6,334 nucleotides of DNA from an uncultured Lachnospiraceae bacterium (GTDB taxonomy: Bacteria > Bacillota > Clostridia > Lachnospirales > Lachnospiraceae), in assembly GCA_902784025.1 (NCBI GenBank), contig CACZTF010000047.1:1-6334 (forward strand), given 5' to 3'. Under the pieces are notes generated by a model. It did not search any database and was not told the origin of the DNA. It saw only the letters and a list, made by a program, of their open reading frames with translations. This document shows, piece after piece, positions 1 to 5,378 of the stretch; positions within the stretch are counted from its first letter, which is position 1; each line of letters starts with the position of its first letter. Made by a program: the position numbers and the translations under genes.

Positions 1-111
1 ATCATCCACACACATCTCTTTATTCTGAAGATTGAATAGAATACTGACTCTTGTCTTGTCGCCGAAAACCTTAAAGGCGTCCGCAACAGCCTGAGATATT
101 TTCTCATTCAT
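1..111 (-). CDS. ArsR/SmtB-family metal-responsive repressor, N-terminal fragment
   Basis: Only the first 37 codons are inside the window; the gene continues past the left edge. The fragment begins MNEKISQAVADAFKVFGDKT and runs on into a helix resembling the start of the winged-helix domain of ArsR/SmtB proteins (the 'lalaDptRl.IL..L' pattern, here F16-GDKTR-VSIL). It ends in KEMCVDD, which matches the alpha-3 motif ELCVxD that carries a metal-binding Cys in SmtB, CadC and ArsR; Cys34 and Asp37 are visible. These proteins are dimeric repressors released from DNA by metal or metalloid ions. The start at 111 is preferred over an in-frame ATG at 117 because GGGGAGG (120-126) is 8 bases from the first and only 2 from the second. 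A matching operator and promoter lie just upstream. The ligand cannot be told because the rest of the protein is missing. Confidence 0.78.
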   Translation of the reverse strand, partial: MNEKISQAVADAFKVFGDKTRVSILFNLQNKEMCVDD

Positions 112-130
112 GATCATTGCCTCCCCGTTG

Positions 131-152
131 TATGAATATCTATTCATATGAA
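131..152 (-). promoter_or_regulatory. ArsR/SmtB-type operator palindrome
   Basis: TATGAATA-TC-TATTCATA (131-148) is a perfect 8-2-8 inverted repeat containing TGAA-N6-TTCA, the core half-site arrangement recognised by CzrA/SmtB-type repressors. A second perfect palindrome, TTCATATGAA (143-152), overlaps it. The site covers the expected transcription start of the leftward repressor gene, so autorepression is the natural inference. Confidence 0.7.
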
Positions 153-153
153 C

Positions 154-181
154 ATCTTATCATATATAATTTATTTGTCAA
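154..181 (-). promoter_or_regulatory. Promoter of the ArsR-type gene
   Basis: On the minus strand TTGACA (176-181), a perfect -35 box, is followed after 16 bases by TAAGAT (154-159), a 4/6 match to the -10 box. Transcription would start near 147, inside the operator palindrome, and lead into the GGGGAGG ribosome binding site at 120-126. Confidence 0.6.
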
Positions 182-228
182 CCCCCTTAGGGGATATTTT
201 TTGTCTTTTTTATTTTTATTCTTTTTTA

Positions 229-234
229 TATAAT
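229..234 (+). promoter_or_regulatory. Candidate -10 box for the TM1266-family gene
   Basis: TATAAT (229-234) is a perfect -10 hexamer in a T-rich stretch. No good -35 box sits at the right distance (TTTTTA at 207-212 is the best placed). It would give a leader of about 70 bases ending in the ribosome binding site AGGAGA (297-302), 10 bases before the ATG. TATACT at 285-290 is an alternative, but it would start transcription at the ribosome binding site itself and is less likely. Confidence 0.3.
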
Positions 235-312
235 GTTATCGTTCTTTCTAATAATCGGAAAGATCGGTCTTTTTAAAACGAAATTATACTCAGATCAGGA
301 GAACAGATATAT

Positions 313-558
313 ATGGAAACAAGAATTGCCGTCATAAGTATAATAGTTGAAAAAAAAGAGTCAGTCTCATTACTAAATGAAATCCTCCATGAATACGGTG
401 AATATATAATAGGACGCATGGGACTTCCGTACCGTATCAGGGATATAAATATAATAAGTGTGGCCCTGGACGCCCCGCAGACCGTTATCTCAGCCATATC
501 CGGTAAAATAGGAAACCTGAATGGTGTCGAGGTTAAAACTGCATATTCCAATAAATAA
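313..558 (+). CDS. TM1266-family putative regulator of the iron-only hydrogenase system
   Basis: This 81-residue protein matches the small ACT-like family named after Thermotoga TM1266 and annotated as 'iron-only hydrogenase system putative regulator'. The recognisable features are the beta strand TRIAVISIIVE at the N-terminus (residues 3-13), the central GRMGLPYRIRDINIISVALD (about 35-54) with the conserved GRMG-PYR core, and the closing pattern ISAISGKIGNLNGVEVKTAY (about 60-79), read as helix, G-K-G turn and final strand. The length is normal for the family. It has no DNA-binding domain, so any regulatory role probably works through a ligand or partner; the biochemical function is not established. 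It is followed on the same strand by hydG, a common neighbour of this family, which supports the call. The gap to hydG is 261 bases with its own promoter-like sequence, so the two may be only partly co-transcribed. Confidence 0.85.
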   Translation: METRIAVISIIVEKKESVSLLNEILHEYGEYIIGRMGLPYRIRDINIISVALDAPQTVISAISGKIGNLNGVEVKTAYSNK

Positions 559-637
559 GCTGTCACATAATGATCTTTTTTCGTGATTATATTCTTTTTA
601 CGGTCATGGTAATACAAATAAACTATTTTTTTCATGT

Positions 638-658
638 AACACTGTCTTATTAAGTGTT
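638..658 (+). repeat. Inverted repeat upstream of the hydG promoter
   Basis: AACACT (638-643) and AGTGTT (653-658) are perfect inverted arms separated by 9 bases. The repeat ends 12 bases before the -35 box of the hydG promoter candidate, a position suited to a regulator site. It does not resemble the Rex consensus or another operator I recognise. Confidence 0.35.
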
Positions 659-670
659 TATCAGTTACTC

Positions 671-700
671 TTGACTTACCGTTCTTTACTTTTGTACTAT
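671..700 (+). promoter_or_regulatory. Candidate hydG promoter
   Basis: TTGACT (671-676, 5/6 to the -35 consensus) and TACTAT (695-700, 4/6 to the -10 consensus) are separated by 18 bases. Transcription would start near 707 and give a leader of about 113 bases that contains the hairpin at 723-773 and the duplicated segment at 775-809. The position, between the small regulator gene and hydG, suggests that hydG can be expressed on its own. Confidence 0.45.
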
Positions 701-722
701 CCTTGTACACTACACATAAACA

Positions 723-773
723 GAGAAGCTACTGTTGGCATACGCTGCATAGCGTAGTCTGCAAAAGCTTCTT
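723..773 (+). other. Long imperfect hairpin in the hydG leader
   Basis: The outer arms AGAAGCT (724-730) and AGCTTCT (766-772) pair perfectly, with a G-U closing pair at 723/773. The inner arms TACGCT (741-746) and AGCGTA (751-756) pair perfectly around the loop GCAT. Between them GCA (738-740) can pair with TGC (760-762). No T-tract follows, so it is not an intrinsic terminator. I do not recognise it as a known riboswitch. It could be a leader RNA structure or, as DNA, a dyad-symmetric protein site. Confidence 0.5.
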
Positions 774-774
774 G

Positions 775-809
775 ATCTGACACGGAAAGAGTAATCTGAC
801 CGGAAAGAG
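775..809 (+). repeat. Direct duplication before the hydG start codon
   Basis: ATCTGACACGGAAAGAG (775-791) is followed after two bases by ATCTGACCGGAAAGAG (794-809), the same sequence minus one A. The second copy runs into the hydG ribosome binding site AAGAGAGG (805-812), 7 bases before the ATG at 820. The first copy therefore carries a decoy-like, weaker purine-rich segment. Confidence 0.7.
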
Positions 810-819
810 AGGTATTATC

Positions 820-2268
820 ATGTCTGTTTACGATCCCGGATCATTAAAGGCGGATGAGTTCATAAATCACGCCGAAATCTTAGAAACCCTTGAATACGCA
901 CAAAAACATAAGGATGATCACGAGCTTATCAATTCCATACTGGAAAAGGCCCGTCCTGTAAAGCAGGGAAAAGGATGCGTCTGTTCGGGACTCACCCACA
1001 GGGAGGCATCCGTTCTTTTAGCCTGTGAGGATCCTGAGATCACCAGGCGTATCTACGAGATCGCAGAGGAGATAAAGCTGGCTTTTTACGGCAACAGGAT
1101 AGTGTTGTTTGCGCCTCTTTATCTTTCAAATTACTGCATAAACGGCTGTCTTTACTGTCCCTACCACGCAAAGAACAAAACTATACCCAGGAAAAAACTT
1201 TCCCAGGAGGAAATAAAAAAAGAGGTCATCGCCCTTCAGGATATGGGGCACAAAAGACTTGCACTTGAGTGCGGTGAGGATCCGGTAAATAATCCCATCG
1301 AGTATGTTCTGGAAAGTATAGATACCATTTACAAGATCAAGCACAAGAACGGAGCTATCCGACGTGTAAATGTAAATATCGCCGCTACCACTGTAGAGAA
1401 TTACCGAAAGCTGGCGGAACACGAGATCGGCACTTATATCCTTTTCCAGGAGACCTACAACAGGGAATCCTATGAAAAGCTCCATCCCACAGGACCCAAG
1501 CATGACTACGCATGGCATACTGAAGCCATGGACAGAGCTATGGAGGGCGGCATTGATGATGTGGGACTGGGTGTATTATTCGGTCTTGAGGGCTATGCTT
1601 ACGAGTTTGCCGCACTGCTCATGCACGCAGAACATCTTGAAGCTGTTCACGGCGTAGGCCCACACACCATCAGTGTTCCCAGAGTAAAGCCTGCGGATGA
1701 TATTGATCCGGACGATTTTGACAATTCCATACCGGATGAAATATTTTTAAAGATCGCTGCCTGCATCAGACTTGCGGTGCCTTATACCGGAATGATCATC
1801 TCTACCAGAGAAAATGAGAAGGTAAGAGGGGATATGCTTAAGGTGGGCGTTTCCCAGATATCAGGGGCGTCAAGAACCAGCGTAGGCGGCTACTCTGAAG
1901 AAGAAAGACCCCATGACACGGAGCAGTTTGATGTTTCCGACCAGCGTACCCTTGATGAGGTAGTGGCCTGGCTTATGGAAAACGGCCACATCCCTTCTTT
2001 CTGTACCGCATGCTACAGGGAAGGCAGAACGGGAGACAGGTTTATGTCACTGTGCAAGACAGGACAGATCATAAACTGCTGTCACCCCAACGCCCTTATG
2101 ACCCTGGCTGAGTATCTGACGGATTATGCAGATGAAGGTACAAAAAAAGCAGGCTTTGAGATGATAGAGGAAGAGCTTAAGAAGATACCCAAAGAAAAGG
2201 TAAGAGCCATTGCAGAAGAAAATATAAAGGCAATACAGAATTCGGACAGAAGAGATTTCCGGTTTTGA
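820..2268 (+). CDS. hydG: [FeFe]-hydrogenase H-cluster radical SAM maturase HydG
   Basis: HydG cleaves L-tyrosine by radical S-adenosylmethionine chemistry to p-cresol, CO and cyanide, and builds the Fe(CO)2(CN)-cysteine unit that becomes part of the diiron centre of [FeFe] hydrogenase; it acts in the cytoplasm. The 482-residue length is typical. The radical SAM cluster motif CxxxCxxC is at C106, C110 and C113 (NYCINGCLYCPYH). The C-terminal CX2CX22C motif that binds the auxiliary iron-sulfur cluster with the dangler iron is at C395, C398 and C421 (from SFCTACYREGRTGDRF onward to NCCHPNA); this motif separates HydG from ThiH and HydE. Two further Cys, C412 and C420, sit in the same region. 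The start is well supported by AAGAGAGG 7 bases upstream. The partners HydE, HydF and the hydrogenase are not in the window. A strong terminator follows at 2363-2391. Confidence 0.96.
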   Translation: MSVYDPGSLKADEFINHAEILETLEYAQKHKDDHELINSILEKARPVKQGKGCVCSGLTHREASVLLACEDPEITRRIYEIAEEIKLAFYGNRIVLFAPLYLSNYCINGCLYCPYHAKNKTIPRKKLSQEEIKKEVIALQDMGHKRLALECGEDPVNNPIEYVLESIDTIYKIKHKNGAIRRVNVNIAATTVENYRKLAEHEIGTYILFQETYNRESYEKLHPTGPKHDYAWHTEAMDRAMEGGIDDVGLGVLFGLEGYAYEFAALLMHAEHLEAVHGVGPHTISVPRVKPADDIDPDDFDNSIPDEIFLKIAACIRLAVPYTGMIISTRENEKVRGDMLKVGVSQISGASRTSVGGYSEEERPHDTEQFDVSDQRTLDEVVAWLMENGHIPSFCTACYREGRTGDRFMSLCKTGQIINCCHPNALMTLAEYLTDYADEGTKKAGFEMIEEELKKIPKEKVRAIAEENIKAIQNSDRRDFRF

Positions 2269-2295
2269 TACTTTTTATGATCAAAAAAATCAAAT

Positions 2296-2358
2296 AAAAA
2301 AAGATATATGCAGTTCCAAGTCTGAAAGACAGCTAAACAGTCTTACTCTGCCTATATC
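2296..2358 (-). terminator. Terminator of the leftward popT-dehydrogenase-SDR unit
   Basis: Read on the minus strand, arms at 2348-2358 and 2303-2313 pair at 10 of 11 positions. They enclose a 34-base loop that can form a smaller hairpin (AAGAC/GTCTT, or GTCT/AGAC). The stem is followed at once by seven T residues (minus strand, 2302-2296) and another T-rich stretch. The long loop is unusual, so confidence is moderate. Confidence 0.55.
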
Positions 2359-2362
2359 ATTT

Positions 2363-2391
2363 CGGGCTGATCATATTTCAGCCCGTTTTTT
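2363..2391 (+). terminator. Intrinsic terminator of hydG
   Basis: CGGGCTGA (2363-2370) and TCAGCCCG (2378-2385) form a perfect 8-bp GC-rich stem with a 7-base loop, followed by TTTTTT (2386-2391). The T-tract exists only on the plus strand. It overlaps the stop codon of the convergent gene (2390-2392). Confidence 0.9.
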
Positions 2392-3286
2392 ATATTCTTC
2401 TTACCCCTCCCCAGATATACTGCAGAACGGTATCAGGAAGCAGTTTGGAAAAGAACCGGTGTATAGTGCATATAATACCGGGAGTGACCACAGGAAGTCC
2501 TATCATTGCGCCTCTGTAGGATACCCTGCCTACAGTATAAACATCTGATGCAAGAAGAAAATGTTTGACACCCTTGTCTCGTGTGGTTGCTACTTTTATA
2601 AACTCCGTATCCTTTATCCAGTAAGGACATACTGCAGTGACCATTATCTTTCTGGGGAGCAGCTCGATTCTCAGCGAACGTGTATATTTCAGTAAAAAAG
2701 ATTTTGATGCCGCATAGATACCAAGCTTTTGTAAAGGCTGAAATGCCGCTGTCGAGCACACATTTATGATGTGATCCCCTTTTTCCATATGAGGAATACA
2801 CATATCCGCAACCTTTACTGCAGCAGTACAGTTTAGATCTATCATACCCGTCTGCTGTTCTATAGACAGACTATCATGATCTCCGATCTTTCCTAATCCT
2901 GCACAGTTAAAAAGAATCCCCACACGCACATTTTCTTCTTTAAGTACTGACTTTAGTTTTCCCAGGTCTGAAGGGGCAGACAGATCACAGACCAGGGTCC
3001 TGGTCGTCCCGGATATCAATTCTGCAGTTTCCTTCAGCTTATCTTCACGCCGGGCAACCAGCCAGATCTCATCTATATCTTTAAATCTCTCGGCCGCAAG
3101 GCAGGCATACATACGCCCAAGACCTGAAGAAGCCCCTGTCACTAAAGCTATACGCCTGCTGTATCCTCTTTCAGAACCGGCTTTAGCCGGCAACCTGTAC
3201 CAAAGCAGTTCAAGGGCTATGATACCAACTCCCGCAAGCAATGCTATTATAAATATCCATCCGACTATTCCTGCGATAGCTCCCAT
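2390..3286 (-). CDS. Membrane-anchored short-chain dehydrogenase/reductase (SDR)
   Basis: This 298-residue protein belongs to the classical SDR family, NAD(P)-dependent oxidoreductases with a Rossmann fold. The motifs are TGASSGLG (50-57, cofactor binding), ARR (78-80, basic residues after the second strand that favour NADP(H)), NCAG (127-130), N152, the catalytic S178, and YAASK with Y191 and K195. The full N-S-Y-K tetrad is intact. Residues 4-29 form one hydrophobic segment rich in Ile, Ala, Gly and Leu, followed by WYRLPAK, which fits a single N-terminal membrane anchor with the enzyme domain in the cytoplasm. The start has AGAGGTGG (3293-3300) 6 bases upstream. It is the last gene of a leftward unit, 26 bases after the dehydrogenase gene. 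The substrate is unknown; anchoring and the popT neighbour are compatible with a lipid-like substrate, but that is inference. Confidence 0.88.
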   Translation of the reverse strand: MGAIAGIVGWIFIIALLAGVGIIALELLWYRLPAKAGSERGYSRRIALVTGASSGLGRMYACLAAERFKDIDEIWLVARREDKLKETAELISGTTRTLVCDLSAPSDLGKLKSVLKEENVRVGILFNCAGLGKIGDHDSLSIEQQTGMIDLNCTAAVKVADMCIPHMEKGDHIINVCSTAAFQPLQKLGIYAASKSFLLKYTRSLRIELLPRKIMVTAVCPYWIKDTEFIKVATTRDKGVKHFLLASDVYTVGRVSYRGAMIGLPVVTPGIICTIHRFFSKLLPDTVLQYIWGGVRRI

Positions 3287-3312
3287 ACATATCCACCTCT
3301 TTTTGCTTAAGT

Positions 3313-4257
3313 TTAAAACCCAAAAAGCCCCAGCTTCGCCTGCATATCTTTCATTACTCTCACTGATGCATACATTTTTTCCTTTTCATCTTCATCTAAT
3401 GGTATGTTCAGTGTTCTTAAAACCCCGTCCTTATTCAGCATACAAGGCATGGAAATAACCACCCCTGCCCATTCACCGAATCGTTTGTCCATCATATGGG
3501 CCACCGGAACTATCCCGCCCTGTACCTGCAGAACATTCTCCGCAATATTGGATACTGCCATGGCTACACCGTAAAAAGTCGCACCTTTACCGGCAATGAT
3601 CTCTGCTCCCCCTTTTTTCGTGTGTTCCTCGATATTCTGTCTGTCAATGCGTATTCCCAACTGCTTTTCATACAAAGAAAGCGGTATCCCCGCTATAGTC
3701 ACGTCACTCCAAACAAGAACCTGACTGTCACCGTGCTCTCCAAGAACGTATGCATTCACCTTTGCCACATCCGTTTTAAGCGCTTCGCTAATCAGGTACC
3801 TGAAACGTGCCGTGTCAAGGGATGTACCGCTTCCTATGACCCGTCCTCTTGGCAGCCCTGATTCTTCAAGTACTGCCGCAGTTATTATATCTGCCGGATT
3901 TGACACCACCAAAATAAGGGGGGTATCCGCATTATTCATTATATCCTTAGTGATACCGCGTACAATATCCACATTTATTCCGGCAAGCTCAAGTCTGGAC
4001 TGACCGGATCTTCTTCCTACACCTGCGGTAATGATCACAAGCTGCGCGTCAGCACAATCACTGTAATCCCCTTCACGTACCCACACCTGACTGAAAAAGC
4101 CGGTACCATGGGCAATGTCCTTTGCCGCACTCCTGGCTCTCTCAGTATCTTTGTCAATAAAAACTATCTCATTTGCCTGACGGCGTACCATAAGGGTGTA
4201 AGCAACAGCCTGTCCCACGTTACCTGCGCCGATCACGACGATTTTTATTCCTGCCAC
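3313..4257 (-). CDS. ldh: Lactate/malate dehydrogenase family protein (probable L-lactate dehydrogenase; specificity uncertain)
   Basis: The enzyme would interconvert a 2-oxoacid and 2-hydroxyacid with NAD(H): pyruvate/L-lactate or oxaloacetate/malate. With the GTG start used here it has 314 residues, normal for the family. It shows GAGNVG (10-15) for NAD binding, D35 at the end of the second strand (prefers NAD), R88 and R151 for substrate binding, D148 (in SLDTARFR) and H175 (in GEHGDS) as the catalytic pair, and KGATFYG around T227. The overall style, with VIGSGTSLDTARFRYL and GEHGDSQV, is LDH-like. However, the specificity loop AGVGRRSGQSR has Arg82 where LDHs have Gln102, and Arg there is the malate dehydrogenase hallmark. 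The start is placed at GTG 4257, not at the upstream GTG 4281, because GGGAGG is 6 bases before it and the protein then begins directly before the first strand. It overlaps popT by 38 bases, so translation is probably coupled. Confidence 0.88.
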   Translation of the reverse strand: MAGIKIVVIGAGNVGQAVAYTLMVRRQANEIVFIDKDTERARSAAKDIAHGTGFFSQVWVREGDYSDCADAQLVIITAGVGRRSGQSRLELAGINVDIVRGITKDIMNNADTPLILVVSNPADIITAAVLEESGLPRGRVIGSGTSLDTARFRYLISEALKTDVAKVNAYVLGEHGDSQVLVWSDVTIAGIPLSLYEKQLGIRIDRQNIEEHTKKGGAEIIAGKGATFYGVAMAVSNIAENVLQVQGGIVPVAHMMDKRFGEWAGVVISMPCMLNKDGVLRTLNIPLDEDEKEKMYASVRVMKDMQAKLGLFGF

Positions 4258-5284
4258 GACGAACCTCCCAGGCCGAATCACTATCCTCTGACAATACAGA
4301 ATCTGTGTCCTGTTGTACAGACTCCGAAATACTGCTTTCTGCGTTCTTCTCTCCTGAAACGTCTGCCTTTTTGTTCTTGATCTTCTTCATCTCAAGTTCT
4401 TCTTCTTTTTTTCTTCCTGCAAGGGCCAGGAGACCTATAAGACCTACCCCTATGCCGAATGAAACCCAGTTAAATGACCATATAGTAAGATGAGTCATGG
4501 GATTTTCAAGGGTTGTAGGGCCCATGACAATAGAAAATAATGAGCCTATCATAAGTCCCATTATCAAAAACATGGTCTGGGACCGGAATCTGTCCAATGC
4601 CATCTGGATAAGTTTCACTATGCTCAATGCCCCCACTATGATACCTCCGAGGAAGATCAAAAGACCGGGGAAAACATCCATATTAGCAGAAAGCAGCTGT
4701 CTCCCGGCTTTCATTACCGGAATATAGATCCCCAATACCAGCAGGATGGTAGAACCTGACAATCCCGGCAAAAACATCGCCGAGGTAGATAATATCCCGC
4801 CTATAAATATATATACTATCAGACCGGGATTCAGATAAGAAAGACCGAAATTAATACCGCTGACAAAGCTCATCTTGCTTATGATCGTTATGGCAACAAC
4901 ACCACCGATACCTATTATCAGACATATAATATTCGGACCACTTACACGAAATGACTTTTTTTCTTCTTTTATCAGAAGAGGTATGGAGGCAATTATAAAA
5001 CCAAAGAACAGAGAGCTCACCACATATATATACTTTTCAAATACTGCCGTAAGGATCAGGACCGAAGCTATCATTCCTATGGCCCATCCTATACCTATCT
5101 TTATAAGATAGAAAATGGCATTCTTTCTGTCTTCGCCCCTGCCGTAAAAAATATCATTGGTGCTTTTTATGAATTTATCGTAAAAACCCATTATAAATGC
5201 TACTGTTCCTCCGGAAACACCGGGAACACTGTCAGCAAGGGACATGCATATTCCGTTAATTATGGTTCGTATCAGATAACCCAT
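4220..5284 (-). CDS. popT: DUF368 / PopT-family undecaprenyl-phosphate transporter
   Basis: DUF368 proteins (PopT in Staphylococcus aureus) are polytopic membrane proteins that return the lipid carrier undecaprenyl phosphate to the cytoplasmic face for peptidoglycan and wall polymer synthesis. The 354-residue protein carries the two family signature turns, PGVSGGT (21-27, preceded by SLADS) and PGLSGST (173-179), which mark the internal repeat of the fold. Hydrophobic segments lie at about 57-82, 85-105, 118-136, 154-172, 179-191, 204-226, 238-255 and 272-290. Beyond them is a 64-residue hydrophilic tail (291-354): KKEEELEMKK, an acidic Ser-rich stretch, then an Arg-rich end. Residues 343-354 lie in the overlap with the dehydrogenase gene. 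The start at 5284 fits the family; the in-frame codon just upstream is a stop. The ribosome binding site is poor: GGAG lies about 14 bases away. It is probably the first gene of its operon. Confidence 0.9.
   Translation of the reverse strand: MGYLIRTIINGICMSLADSVPGVSGGTVAFIMGFYDKFIKSTNDIFYGRGEDRKNAIFYLIKIGIGWAIGMIASVLILTAVFEKYIYVVSSLFFGFIIASIPLLIKEEKKSFRVSGPNIICLIIGIGGVVAITIISKMSFVSGINFGLSYLNPGLIVYIFIGGILSTSAMFLPGLSGSTILLVLGIYIPVMKAGRQLLSANMDVFPGLLIFLGGIIVGALSIVKLIQMALDRFRSQTMFLIMGLMIGSLFSIVMGPTTLENPMTHLTIWSFNWVSFGIGVGLIGLLALAGRKKEEELEMKKIKNKKADVSGEKNAESSISESVQQDTDSVLSEDSDSAWEVRRGRNKNRRDRRR
4264..4269 (-). promoter_or_regulatory. Ribosome binding site that fixes the dehydrogenase start
   Basis: On the minus strand GGGAGG lies 6 bases before the GTG at 4257, ideal spacing. 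The alternative GTG at 4281 lies upstream of this site and has no comparable purine-rich sequence before it. The site is inside the popT coding region (codons 339-341). Confidence 0.8.
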
Positions 5285-5339
5285 TTTTAATTCGTAATCT
5301 CCATATTCTTATATCACAATAACTCTGCAATACATCACT

Positions 5340-5366
5340 TGAGACAGAGTAATAAACCCTGTCTCA
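5340..5366 (-). other. Strong RNA hairpin in the popT leader
   Basis: On the minus strand TGAGACAGGGT and ACTCTGTCTCA pair over 11 positions, with one G-U wobble, around the 5-base loop TTATT. As plus-strand RNA the wobble would become an A-C mismatch, so the full stem exists only in popT-sense RNA. No T-tract follows on either strand, so it is not a standard terminator. The 3' arm can also pair with CAGAGT (minus strand, 5322-5327), giving a mutually exclusive fold. Confidence 0.6.
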
Positions 5367-5378
5367 CACATCTCTTTA

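Noticed and set aside
183..193. CCCCT-T-AGGGG followed by T-rich sequence, resembling a plus-strand terminator
   Set aside because: The loop would be only 1-3 bases, the stem is short, and no plus-strand gene precedes it in the window.
273..710. A 145-codon open frame on the minus strand over the TM1266-family gene
   Set aside because: It lies antisense to a well-recognised gene, has no family resemblance and its protein looks like a random translation of AT-rich sequence.
735..750. TTGGCATACGCTGCAT as a sigma-54 promoter before hydG
   Set aside because: The GG and GC elements are 8 bases apart, whereas sigma-54 promoters need 10.
1126..1518. A 130-codon open frame antisense to hydG
   Set aside because: It is fully inside the hydG coding region, whose frame is fixed by two cysteine cluster motifs.
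2263..2286. TTTTGAT/ATCAAAA inverted repeat at the hydG stop codon
   Set aside because: The stem is AT-rich and weak, and the strong GC hairpin with a T-tract lies further downstream.
2433..2801. A second minus-strand open frame inside the SDR gene
   Set aside because: It overlaps the SDR frame that carries the intact catalytic motifs; it is a shadow frame.
4258..4281. Dehydrogenase start at the upstream GTG (4281), adding 8 residues
   Set aside because: It lacks a ribosome binding site, while the GTG at 4257 has GGGAGG at ideal spacing and gives the normal family N-terminus.
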